From the NCBI RefSeq assembly GCF_014836715.1, contig NZ_JACSQI010000007.1, positions 124,001-188,000 of the forward strand: DNA of 64,000 nucleotides. Direction: 5' to 3'. Below, in pieces: positions 47,427-56,864 of the stretch. Each line of letters starts with the position of its first letter. Position 1 is the stretch's first letter. The notes under the pieces are model-generated. The model worked only from the letters and a program-made list of their open reading frames with translations. It was not told the DNA's origin and did no database searches. The stretch is from Escherichia whittamii. GTDB lineage: Bacteria > Pseudomonadota > Gammaproteobacteria > Enterobacterales > Enterobacteriaceae. The position numbers were made by a program, and so were the translations under genes.

Positions 47427-49841
47427 TCACCCCGCAAACTGCCTGAACAGCGCCTTCCCCTTAACCAGCCGCGCGCCCAGCCAGCCGCCGCACAGGGAAA
47501 GAAGCAGCGCACCGCTGCACGGCAGCACAATCCACAATCGCCAGTCCGGCTCCCACGGGAAATCAAACACTTTCGATTGCAGTACCGCCAGCGCCGTTTC
47601 CGCACCGATCGCAGCCACCAGGCCAGAAACAAACCCAAGCATGGCGAACTCACACCATAATGTCGTGCGCAGCAGCTTTTTGCCCGCGCCGAGTGTGCGC
47701 CACACCACCAGCTCCTGATGACGCTGACGCATTCCCACCTGCACCTGCGCCAGTAACAGCAACATACCGCAGGCAGTGACCAGCACCACCATCACTTCCA
47801 GCGCCCGACTTACCTGTTCCAGTACCTGACTAACCTGCTTTAAAATTGCGCCGATGTCTAACAGGCTAATAGTCGGGAACAGGCGGTTGAGTTGCGTCAA
47901 CATGCCGTTGCCGTTCTCCCAGCGGAAACTGGTGAGCCAGCTTTGCGGCTGCCCGTCCAATGCCCCTTCCGGGAAAATAAAATAGAAATTCGGCCGCAGA
48001 CTTTCCCAGTCCACTTTGCGCAGGCTGGTCACTTTAGCGCGAAACTCCTGGGTATCGCCCATAAAGGTGACGGTATCGCCCAGAGCAACGTTTAAGCGTT
48101 TCGCCAGCCCCTCTTCCATCGACACTTCATCAGCTTTTGGCGGCCAGTTACCGGCGACAATCGGATTATGATCGGGTCGCGTATTTTGCCAGGTGAGATT
48201 AAGTTCGCGGTTGAGTGCCTCATCTTCATTGCCTTCTGTCGGCTTGTCATTAATCGCCGTCAGCCGCGCCCGCACCACCGGATAAAATGATTCCGGGACT
48301 ATCTGATGTTCCGCAAGGAACGCTTTTAGCGGCGTTACCTGTTCCGTGGCGATGTTGATTAAAAAGTAGTTCGGGCTTTCTGGCGGTAGCTGCTGCTGCC
48401 AGCGGTCGAGCAGATCGCCACGCAGCACCAGTAGCAGTGCCAGCAGCATAAAGGAGAGCGAAAATGCTGAAAGCTGGCTCAACGTTGACCACGGTTGGCG
48501 CAGCAGGCGGCTGACCGCCAGACGCAGAGGTAGCGATTTCAGCGTCATGCGGCGAAGTACATTAAGCAGCATCCAGCCCAGCACACCGCACAGCAAAGCC
48601 AGCACTACCGCGCCTGCCAGCACCGCCCAGAGCAGCATACTGCCGCCCATCAGTCCGGCAAGCAGCAGCACGACCACCACGGTGACAATCGGCAGATAAA
48701 ACTTCAGCGGCCAGACGTTCGCGACCACATCATTGCGTAATACGCGTAAAGGCTGCGTTGCCAGCAACAGGCGGTACGGTCGCAGCCCCACCAGCAGTGA
48801 GATGACCGTCATGGTGCCGAGCGCCCACAGCCACGGCCAGAGACTGGCAGGTGGTAGCGCGGCTGGCAGAACCGGCTTGAGCAAAACCATCAACACGTTT
48901 TCGAACAACAGACCCATCGCCCCGCCGGTAACGGCTGAAAGTACCAGCACCATCAACCACTGACCGACAATCAACTTACGCAGCTGCGCTCGCCCTGCCC
49001 CCAGCGTTTTGAGGATCGCCACCAGGTCGTAGCGACTGCGACAGTAATGATTCATCGCCACCGCCACCGCCGCCACCGCCAGCAGCAAGGTCAGCAGCGC
49101 AGAAAGCAGCAGGAACTGCTGCGAACGTTCCATCGAGCGCCCCAGCGCGCCTTCGTCCTGTTCCAGACCGTACCAGCGTTGTTCGGGTTTAAGCTGTGGT
49201 AACAACCATTTCTCATAGCCGTCGAGCTGATTCTCGCTGCCACCGAATTTATAGCGCCAGGTGACCCGACTCCCCGGCTGCACGGCTCCGGTTTTATCGA
49301 CATCCGCCAGATTCATCATCAGGCGTGGGGCTATCTGGAAGGGGTTAAAACCGGAATCCGGTTCCTGAATCACTTCTCCGGCGATCCGCAGCGTGGCATC
49401 GCCCACGTCGATGGTGTCGCCCGTTTTCAGGTTAAGGAGTGCCATCAGGCGTGGAGCCAGCAATACGCTGCCCGCCAGCGGTTTCAGGCCTGGAGGATTG
49501 GTTTGCAGCTCACCGTACATCGGATAGATATCATCCACCGCTTTGACGTTCGCCAACTGCGGTGTGTCGCCCGCAAAGGTCATCGTGGCGAAAGTAAGCT
49601 GCTTGCCGACTTTCAGACCGCGCTTTTGCGCTTCCTCCAGCCACGCTTGCGGCACTTCGCGCGAACTGCGCAGCGCCCGATCGCCCGCCATAAACTCACG
49701 GCTTTGCTGGCTTAAACCTTTCTCCATCCGATCGCTGATATTGCCCAGCGCCAGCACGCAGGCTACAGCCAGACTTAGCGCCAGCCAGACAATTAATAGC
49801 GACGGCGAGCGCCATTCGCGCCAGAACCAACGTGCAATCAT
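47427..49841 (-). CDS. ybbP: YbbP, ABC exporter permease (MacB/FtsX-like)
   Basis: An 804-residue inner-membrane permease with paired FtsX-type domains (about 10 TM helices) and large periplasmic loops. Starts MIARWFWREWRSPSLL. Works with the ATPase YbbA, whose stop overlaps its start by 4 nt. The family extracts or exports lipids or lipid-linked substrates; the substrate is not shown by the sequence. Confidence 0.94.
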   Translation of the reverse strand: MIARWFWREWRSPSLLIVWLALSLAVACVLALGNISDRMEKGLSQQSREFMAGDRALRSSREVPQAWLEEAQKRGLKVGKQLTFATMTFAGDTPQLANVKAVDDIYPMYGELQTNPPGLKPLAGSVLLAPRLMALLNLKTGDTIDVGDATLRIAGEVIQEPDSGFNPFQIAPRLMMNLADVDKTGAVQPGSRVTWRYKFGGSENQLDGYEKWLLPQLKPEQRWYGLEQDEGALGRSMERSQQFLLLSALLTLLLAVAAVAVAMNHYCRSRYDLVAILKTLGAGRAQLRKLIVGQWLMVLVLSAVTGGAMGLLFENVLMVLLKPVLPAALPPASLWPWLWALGTMTVISLLVGLRPYRLLLATQPLRVLRNDVVANVWPLKFYLPIVTVVVVLLLAGLMGGSMLLWAVLAGAVVLALLCGVLGWMLLNVLRRMTLKSLPLRLAVSRLLRQPWSTLSQLSAFSLSFMLLALLLVLRGDLLDRWQQQLPPESPNYFLINIATEQVTPLKAFLAEHQIVPESFYPVVRARLTAINDKPTEGNEDEALNRELNLTWQNTRPDHNPIVAGNWPPKADEVSMEEGLAKRLNVALGDTVTFMGDTQEFRAKVTSLRKVDWESLRPNFYFIFPEGALDGQPQSWLTSFRWENGNGMLTQLNRLFPTISLLDIGAILKQVSQVLEQVSRALEVMVVLVTACGMLLLLAQVQVGMRQRHQELVVWRTLGAGKKLLRTTLWCEFAMLGFVSGLVAAIGAETALAVLQSKVFDFPWEPDWRLWIVLPCSGALLLSLCGGWLGARLVKGKALFRQFAG

Positions 49842-50524
49842 GCTTCCTCCTGCAACTGCCCGTTCACCAGCCGTAAGCAGCGGTCGCAGCGTGCCGCCAG
49901 TTGCAGGTCATGGGTCACCATAATCAGGGTGGTGCCATGTTCACGGTTGAGGGAAAACAACAGATCGGCAATTTTATCGCCCGTCTGGCGGTCAAGGTTG
50001 CCGGTAGGTTCGTCGGCAAACAGCACATCAGGCCGACCGTTAAAGGCTCGCGCCAGCGCCACACGTTGCTGTTCGCCGCCAGAAAGCTGTGCCGGAAGAT
50101 GATCAAGACGTTTGCCCAGCCCTAACTGTTCGAGCAACGCTTTCGCACCGCTGCGACTTTCTGCGCTACTTTCGCCGCGCAACAGTGCCGGAAGCTCGAC
50201 GTTTTCCAGGGCGTTAAGGGTCGGAATTAACATAAATGACTGAAAAACAAAGCCGATATGCTTCGCACGTAGCTTTGCCCGCGCCTCTTCATCCATGTCA
50301 TGTAGCGGTTGCCCCACCAGATTCACTTCGCCACTGGTGCCGTCATCCAGCCCGGCGAGGATCGCCAGCAAGGTAGACTTACCCGATCCCGACTCGCCCA
50401 CCAGCGCAATGGTTTCGCCGCGTTTGACAACCAGCTCAACTCCGGTAAGGATGGAGAGTTCATGCTCCCCCTGACCGACGGACTTCTTAAGATGATGAAC
50501 TTCAACAATGTTTTCCGCTGGCAT
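49838..50524 (-). CDS. ybbA: YbbA, ABC transporter ATPase (LolD-like)
   Basis: A 228-residue ATPase: Walker A GESGSGKST, signature LSGGEQQRVALARAF, Walker B DVLFADEPTGNLD, H-loop MVTHD. Partner of YbbP (4-nt overlap). Its 5' end overlaps the 5' end of the opposite-strand tesA by 33 nt, as in K-12. Confidence 0.97.
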   Translation of the reverse strand: MPAENIVEVHHLKKSVGQGEHELSILTGVELVVKRGETIALVGESGSGKSTLLAILAGLDDGTSGEVNLVGQPLHDMDEEARAKLRAKHIGFVFQSFMLIPTLNALENVELPALLRGESSAESRSGAKALLEQLGLGKRLDHLPAQLSGGEQQRVALARAFNGRPDVLFADEPTGNLDRQTGDKIADLLFSLNREHGTTLIMVTHDLQLAARCDRCLRLVNGQLQEEA

Positions 50525-51118
50525 TTGCCCTTCCTGTTCCTGGTCCTGTTAACCTTCCGTGCCGCCGCAGCGGACACGTTATTAATTTTGGGTGATAGCC
50601 TGAGCGCCGGGTATCGAATGTCTGCCAGCGCGGCCTGGCCTGCCTTGTTGAATGATAAGTGGCAGAGTAAAACGTCGGTAGTCAATGCCAGCATCAGCGG
50701 CGACACCTCGCAACAAGGGCTGGCGCGCCTTCCGGCTCTGCTGAAACAGCATCAGCCGCGCTGGGTGCTGGTTGAACTGGGTGGCAATGACGGTTTGCGG
50801 GGCTTTCAGCCGCAGCAAACGGAGCAGACGCTGCGCCAGATTTTGCAGGATGTCAGAGCCGCCAACGCTGAACCATTGTTAATGCAAATACGTCTGCCTG
50901 CAAACTATGGTCGCCGTTATAATGAAGCCTTTAGCGCCATTTACCCCAAACTCGCCAAAGAGTTTGATGTTCCGCTGCTGCCCTTTTTTATGGAAGAGAT
51001 CTATCTCAAGCCACAATGGATGCAGGATGACGGAATTCATCCCAACCGCGACGCCCAGCCGTTCATTGCCGACTGGATGGCGAAGCAGTTGAAGCCTTTA
51101 GTAAATCATGACTCATAA
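50492..51118 (+). CDS. tesA: TesA, periplasmic acyl-CoA thioesterase I/lysophospholipase L1
   Basis: GDSL/SGNH hydrolase acting on acyl-CoA/acyl-ACP and lysophospholipids, with protease I activity. I chose the ATG at 50492 (MMNFNNVFRW), 208 residues with a 26-residue signal peptide. Nucleophile S36 (ILGDSLSAG; S10 of the mature form), GGNDGLRG, and the DDGIHPN catalytic Asp/His are visible. Upstream codons to 50309 lie antisense to ybbA and are not used. Overlaps the next gene by 11 nt. Confidence 0.97.
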   Translation: MMNFNNVFRWHLPFLFLVLLTFRAAAADTLLILGDSLSAGYRMSASAAWPALLNDKWQSKTSVVNASISGDTSQQGLARLPALLKQHQPRWVLVELGGNDGLRGFQPQQTEQTLRQILQDVRAANAEPLLMQIRLPANYGRRYNEAFSAIYPKLAKEFDVPLLPFFMEEIYLKPQWMQDDGIHPNRDAQPFIADWMAKQLKPLVNHDS

Positions 51119-51917
51119 AGCAACGGAGATCCTGACAGGTAAAGTTATGCAAAAATCGGTCTTAATTACCGGATGTTCCAGTGGAATTGGTCTGGAAAGC
51201 GCGCTCGAATTAAAACGCCAGGGTTTTCATGTACTGGCAGGTTGCCGAAAACCAGATGATGTGGTGCGCATGAACAGCATGGGATTCACCGGTGTGTTGA
51301 TCGATCTGGATTCGCCAGAAAGTGTTGATCGCGCAGCCGATGAAGTGATCGCCCTGACCGATAATTGTCTGTATGGGATCTTTAACAATGCCGGATTCGG
51401 TATGTATGGCCCCCTTTCCACCATCAGCCGCGCGCAGATGGAACAGCAGTTTTCCGCCAACTTTTTTGGCGCGCATCAGCTCACTATGCGCCTGTTACCG
51501 GCAATGTTGCCACACGGTGAAGGGCGTATTGTGATGACTTCATCGGTGATGGGATTAATCTCCACGCCAGGTCGTGGCGCTTACGCGGCCAGTAAATATG
51601 CGCTGGAAGCCTGGTCAGACGCGCTGCGCATGGAGCTGCGCCACAGTGGAATCAAAGTCAGTCTGATTGAACCCGGCCCCATTCGTACCCGCTTTACTGA
51701 CAACGTCAACCAGACGCAAAGCGATCAACCGGTCGAAAACCCCGGTATTGCCGCCCGTTTTACTCTGGGGCCGGAAGCGGTAGTAGCCAAAGTGCGCCAT
51801 GCTTTTATCAGCGAGAAACCGAAAATGCGCTATCCGGTGACGCTGGTGACCTGGGCGGTAATGGTGCTCAAGCGCCTGCTGCCGGGGCGCGTGATGGACA
51901 AAATATTGCAGGGGTGA
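51108..51917 (+). CDS. ybbO: YbbO, short-chain dehydrogenase/reductase
   Basis: A 269-residue SDR protein (256 if the internal ATG at 51147 is used). Cofactor motif LITGCSSGIG, FNNAGFGMYG, catalytic YAASK. In K-12 it has NADP-dependent aldehyde reductase activity and prefers longer aldehydes. Overlaps tesA, suggesting a tesA-ybbO unit. Confidence 0.94.
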   Translation: MTHKATEILTGKVMQKSVLITGCSSGIGLESALELKRQGFHVLAGCRKPDDVVRMNSMGFTGVLIDLDSPESVDRAADEVIALTDNCLYGIFNNAGFGMYGPLSTISRAQMEQQFSANFFGAHQLTMRLLPAMLPHGEGRIVMTSSVMGLISTPGRGAYAASKYALEAWSDALRMELRHSGIKVSLIEPGPIRTRFTDNVNQTQSDQPVENPGIAARFTLGPEAVVAKVRHAFISEKPKMRYPVTLVTWAVMVLKRLLPGRVMDKILQG

Positions 51918-51935
51918 GTTGAAGCGCGCGCTTAA

Positions 51936-52832
<897 letters not shown>

Positions 52833-52867
52833 TATTTCGTTGAGATGCGATGCTGCGTAGTTTCCAC

Positions 52868-52948
<81 letters not shown>

Positions 52949-52976
52949 TTCGCGCACAGTCTGTGCGGGCATCGCA

Positions 52977-53756
52977 TTATTTCTTCTTCAATTGCGTCAC
53001 CACCAACTGGTGGCGCGAATTGTAAAACTTACGATAGGTTAAATAGCAGGCGATAATAGTCGACAGGCTGGCAGTTGATAGCAGCATAAAGGTCACCATA
53101 ATCTGATATTTAATCGCCTTTACCGGATCAATCCCGGCAAATATCAACCCGGACATCATTCCCGGCAAACTCACCAAACCAACCGTTTTTGCCGAATCCA
53201 CCGTCGGAATTAATGCCGCGCGAATACTGTCGCGTATTAATATCGCTGACGCCTGTTTCGGCGTCGCACCAAGACTCAATTTTTCCTGGATTTGCTGCTG
53301 TTCGCTGATAAACCGCTGGCCGAGATTGTTATAACACAGCCCTACCGCCACCATAGCGTTACCGGCAATCATCCCGGCAATAGGGATCACCTGCATCGGG
53401 ATAAACTCAATCGCCCCTGAGAGAATCAATACCGCCAGAGTAATTCCCGCCCCCACCGTAATGGCAATAAACGACGAAACAAAGGCTTTAGTAATATATT
53501 TACTGCGTTTTTGCGCATTCCATGCCGCATTAAAGCAAATAAATAACACCATCAATAATGTCAAACTGGCATCATCAACGCTGAAAATATATTTCAGCAC
53601 ATAGCCGACAATAATCAGTTGGATTATCGCCCGTCCTACGCTCCAGAGAATATCTTTCTCCAGCGCCAGCTTTTCTTTATGGCTAATTAAAATTGCCACC
53701 ACCACCAGCATTAATGCCAGTGCTAATGATTCGTTGGTAATATTATGCGTGTTCAT
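52977..53756 (-). CDS. fetB: FetB (YbbM), iron exporter permease
   Basis: Seven-TM inner-membrane permease of the UPF0014 family; with FetA it exports iron and improves resistance to hydrogen peroxide. 259 residues from the ATG at 53756 (MNTHNITNESL); nine extra in-frame codons lie inside fetA. Conserved VGLCYNNLGQRF and SLPGMMSGLIFAG. Overlaps fetA by 14 nt. Confidence 0.96.
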   Translation of the reverse strand: MNTHNITNESLALALMLVVVAILISHKEKLALEKDILWSVGRAIIQLIIVGYVLKYIFSVDDASLTLLMVLFICFNAAWNAQKRSKYITKAFVSSFIAITVGAGITLAVLILSGAIEFIPMQVIPIAGMIAGNAMVAVGLCYNNLGQRFISEQQQIQEKLSLGATPKQASAILIRDSIRAALIPTVDSAKTVGLVSLPGMMSGLIFAGIDPVKAIKYQIMVTFMLLSTASLSTIIACYLTYRKFYNSRHQLVVTQLKKK

Positions 53757-54420
53757 AGCGTGCTTCCTGCATTTCTCCGGCATGCGGTTGCAGCGTAATC
53801 ACCTTATCCGCATGATTAATTTCGTCTTTGTCGTGTGTCACCCACAGCACGGCAATATTTTTTTCGTGTACATAGCGATGGATAATCTCATTAACGTTAC
53901 GTTTGTTGCTTTCGTCCAACGCACTGGTGATTTCGTCGAGCAATAAAACCTTCGGCATAAATTGCAGGTTGCGAATCAACGAGATGCGTTGTTTTTCACC
54001 ACCAGAAAGCTCGGCGATATTTTTTGTCAGGATAGTGTCCGGCAAGGAGAAACGTTCGAGAAAATCGAGAAAAATGGCCGGGTCAGGCTGCTGGTTACGG
54101 ATCTGCCAGGGAAAGATCAGGTTATCGTATACCGTGTCGCCAAACAACACAGGTGTCTGAGCACAGTAGGAGACTTGCTGGCGATACTCTTCTGGCTTCA
54201 GAGTGAATATATCTTCGCCTGCAAATAGTAACGTTCCGCTGGTCGGGCTGATTAATGAAGCAACTATTTTTAGTAGCGTACTTTTGCCGCAGCCGGAAGG
54301 GCCGGTAATTAACTTAAATTCGCCAGCACGCAGCGAAAAATTGATGTTATTTAGAATCTTCGTATCGCCCGCCTGATATCCAACATTTTGCAGTTGGAGC
54401 AAAAGACTATTTTCCTGCAT
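53743..54420 (-). CDS. fetA: FetA (YbbL), iron exporter ATPase
   Basis: A 225-residue ABC ATPase: Walker A GPSGCGKST, Q-loop SYCAQTPVLFG, signature LSGGEKQRISLIR, Walker B VLLLDEITSALDE. Partner of FetB. Confidence 0.97.
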   Translation of the reverse strand: MQENSLLLQLQNVGYQAGDTKILNNINFSLRAGEFKLITGPSGCGKSTLLKIVASLISPTSGTLLFAGEDIFTLKPEEYRQQVSYCAQTPVLFGDTVYDNLIFPWQIRNQQPDPAIFLDFLERFSLPDTILTKNIAELSGGEKQRISLIRNLQFMPKVLLLDEITSALDESNKRNVNEIIHRYVHEKNIAVLWVTHDKDEINHADKVITLQPHAGEMQEARYEHA

Positions 54421-54564
54421 TGCCCATCCCTTTTCTGATTTTTACTAAAAACAGTTTATCCTCCGCAAGAATAAGGGGGAACTCTCTTTCAGTAATCAGG
54501 TATAATTTGTTTAATCAAGCAGCAATTTTGCTCTTTATGGACGGTACAACAGGAGGTTTTTCCG

Positions 54565-55482
54565 ATGCTAATTTTTATCCCGATTCTCATTTTTGTTGCG
54601 CTGGTGGTTGTTGGCGCGGGCGTCAAAATCGTGCCGCAGGGCTATCAGTGGACGGTAGAACGTTTTGGTCGCTATACCAAAACGTTACAGCCGGGGCTAA
54701 GTCTGGTGGTGCCGTTTATGGATCGCATTGGTCGTAAGATCAATATGATGGAGCAAGTGCTCGACATCCCATCCCAGGAAGTTATCTCGAAAGATAACGC
54801 CAACGTGACCATCGACGCAGTCTGTTTTATTCAGGTGATCGATGCCCCGCGCGCGGCTTATGAAGTCAGCAATCTGGAACTGGCAATCATCAACCTGACC
54901 ATGACCAACATCCGTACCGTTCTGGGTTCAATGGAACTTGACGAAATGCTCTCTCAGCGCGACAGCATTAACTCGCGTCTGCTGCATATTGTCGATGAAG
55001 CCACTAATCCGTGGGGGATAAAAGTCACCCGTATCGAAATCCGTGATGTACGCCCGCCCGCAGAACTTATCTCTTCAATGAACGCGCAGATGAAAGCGGA
55101 ACGTACCAAACGCGCTTACATTCTTGAAGCAGAAGGGATACGTCAGGCGGAAATCCTCAAAGCCGAAGGTGAAAAACAGTCGCAAATCCTGAAAGCGGAG
55201 GGTGAACGTCAATCGGCGTTTTTACAGGCTGAAGCGCGTGAACGTTCTGCCGAAGCGGAAGCCCGCGCGACCCAAATGGTGTCTGAAGCCATTGCGTCTG
55301 GTGATATTCAGGCGGTGAACTACTTCGTGGCGCAGAAATACACCGAAGCGTTGCAGCAGATTGGTTCGTCCAGTAACAGCAAAGTGGTGATGATGCCATT
55401 AGACGCCAGCAGCCTGATGGGGTCGATTGCCGGGATTGCCGAACTGGTGAAAGACAGCGCCAACGAGCGAAATAAATCATGA
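54565..55482 (+). CDS. qmcA: QmcA, SPFH/stomatin-like membrane protein
   Basis: A 305-residue inner-membrane SPFH protein with an N-terminal membrane segment ([18 protein letters not shown]), an SPFH/Band 7 domain and an Ala/Glu-rich coiled coil (repeated [12 protein letters not shown]). In K-12 it was found as a multicopy suppressor in a strain lacking FtsH and HtpX. AGGAGG precedes the ATG. Overlaps ybbJ by 4 nt, forming the common stomatin/NfeD pair. Confidence 0.97.
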   Translation: MLIFIPILIFVALVVVGAGVKIVPQGYQWTVERFGRYTKTLQPGLSLVVPFMDRIGRKINMMEQVLDIPSQEVISKDNANVTIDAVCFIQVIDAPRAAYEVSNLELAIINLTMTNIRTVLGSMELDEMLSQRDSINSRLLHIVDEATNPWGIKVTRIEIRDVRPPAELISSMNAQMKAERTKRAYILEAEGIRQAEILKAEGEKQSQILKAEGERQSAFLQAEARERSAEAEARATQMVSEAIASGDIQAVNYFVAQKYTEALQQIGSSSNSKVVMMPLDASSLMGSIAGIAELVKDSANERNKS

Positions 55483-55934
55483 TCGAGATGATAGCTATCC
55501 ATCCGCATATTTTTTGGCTGAGTCTCGGCGGTTTATTGCTGGCTGCCGAAATGCTGGGCGGCAATGGTTATCTGTTATGGAGCGGTGTCGCGGCGGTGAT
55601 TACTGGTCTGGTGGTCTGGTTGCTACCGCTGGGTTGGGAATGGCAAGGGGTGATGTTTGCCATTCTGACGCTGCTCGCCGCCTGGCTGTGGTGGAAATGG
55701 CTGGCACGAGGCGTGCGCGAACAAAAGCACAGCGACAACCATCTTAACCAGCGCGGTCAACAATTGATCGGCAGACGATTTGTGCTGGAATCGCCACTGG
55801 TCAACGGGCGAGGTCATATGCGCGTCGGTGACAGTTCATGGCCGGTCAGCGCCAGCGAGGATCTCGGCGCAGGTACGCATGTTGAGGTGATTGCGATTGA
55901 AGGGATTACACTGATCATCCGTGCTGTCATCGCC

Positions 55935-55937
<3 letters not shown>
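55479..55937 (+). CDS. ybbJ: YbbJ, NfeD-family partner of QmcA
   Basis: A 152-residue NfeD-like protein: TM helices in the first half ([34 protein letters not shown]) and a C-terminal soluble OB-fold domain ([28 protein letters not shown]). Start overlaps the qmcA stop. Last core gene before the accessory adhesin cluster. Confidence 0.95.
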
Positions 55938-56117
<180 letters not shown>

Positions 56118-56136
56118 GTGAGCGGGTAATGGCAAT

Positions 56137-56499
56137 TTACTCTTCTGTGGTTTTACCCATACTTTTCTGGTCTTCATCCGGATAATGTTTTTTTAGATAT
56201 TCCAGGACGTTTTTATTGACCTTGTGTTGGGTATACACCCACCCTTTCCAGTAATCAGGCTGGTCCAGGTAAACTTCTGGTGGAATGGTGAAATCAGAAA
56301 GCGTTAACCATTCGGCTAACAAATCAGGATTACGTTTCTGGATTAACTGCAACAGCATAATCAGCGACATGGCAGAGGCAGGAGCCGTACTATCGCCACT
56401 TAAATATTTCCACACTGTTGACCGGTTCGAACGAAAAAGGATGGGTAGCAGCGCCCTGTCCAGATTCATTTCATTAAAAATCTTCTCAAATTCATTCAT
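56137..56499 (-). CDS. Uncharacterised protein with HTH-like N-terminal half
   Basis: A 120-residue soluble protein that I do not recognise. Residues 8-50 (DRALLPILFRSNRSTVWKYL then APASAMSLIMLLQL) look like an XRE/Cro-type helix-turn-helix with the usual R-x-T-V-W-K-Y-L-S-G recognition helix, like the antitoxin and phage repressor fold. The C-terminal half is polar and ends in a charged tail (DEDQKSMGKTTEE). It is divergent from the trimeric adhesin gene across 365 nt rich in short palindromes, so a local regulator is the natural guess. AT-rich. Confidence 0.6.
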   Translation of the reverse strand: MNEFEKIFNEMNLDRALLPILFRSNRSTVWKYLSGDSTAPASAMSLIMLLQLIQKRNPDLLAEWLTLSDFTIPPEVYLDQPDYWKGWVYTQHKVNKNVLEYLKKHYPDEDQKSMGKTTEE

Positions 56500-56683
56500 T
56501 TAATTTTCCTGCCTGGCGTAAACCTCTTAAAATTTGAGATTTATCAAAGAAACGCATTCTAGCACACATCAGGAACCGCTTCACGTTTAACCCAGAAACA
56601 TCATTTATTTCGCTTATCAAAACAAGTCTTTATAGTTTCTTACAGAGAAATAGCACAAAATTCTTTTCCATTTTATTTCTAAA

Positions 56684-56702
56684 AGAAACATTTTTAGTTT
56701 CT
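56684..56702. promoter_or_regulatory. Inverted repeat AGAAAC-N7-GTTTCT
   Basis: Perfect 6-bp arms around ATTTTTA in the divergent adhesin control region. Candidate operator for the adjacent HTH-like protein. Confidence 0.45.
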
Positions 56703-56794
56703 ATTAGTCGGTGTTTACGCTTACACAGTATAAAAACGCGCTTTACATCACACAAATGCCAGCGTAGATTCCGATCAATGCGAAACACATAACA

Positions 56795-56829
56795 TTTCTT
56801 ATAACAACAATTAGTGTTGCTATAAGAAA
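56795..56829. promoter_or_regulatory. 35-bp palindrome upstream of the adhesin start
   Basis: Left arm TTTCTTATAACAACA (56795-56809), spacer ATTAG, right arm TGTTGCTATAAGAAA (56815-56829): 14 of 15 positions pair. It ends 35 nt before the adhesin ATG. Either a dimer-protein operator near the promoter or, if transcribed, a 5'-UTR hairpin. Confidence 0.6.
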
Positions 56830-56864
56830 CAAAAATGTGACTTACTTTGATTGAGAAAAAATGA

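Larger units (their letters stand above)
56500..56864. other. AT-rich divergent control region of the adhesin cluster
   Basis: No gene that I can support. It contains six copies of the hexamer AGAAAC or its complement: 56548, 56594, 56635 (reverse), 56684, 56697 (reverse) and 56825. It also holds a 19-bp inverted repeat and a 35-bp palindrome (listed separately). An open minus-strand frame across it reads through the adhesin start and is treated as a shadow. Confidence 0.6.

Noticed and set aside
50309..50491. Extended tesA start 61 codons upstream
   Set aside because: It would remove the signal peptide from the N-terminus and lies antisense to ybbA; the ATG at 50492 gives the known precursor.
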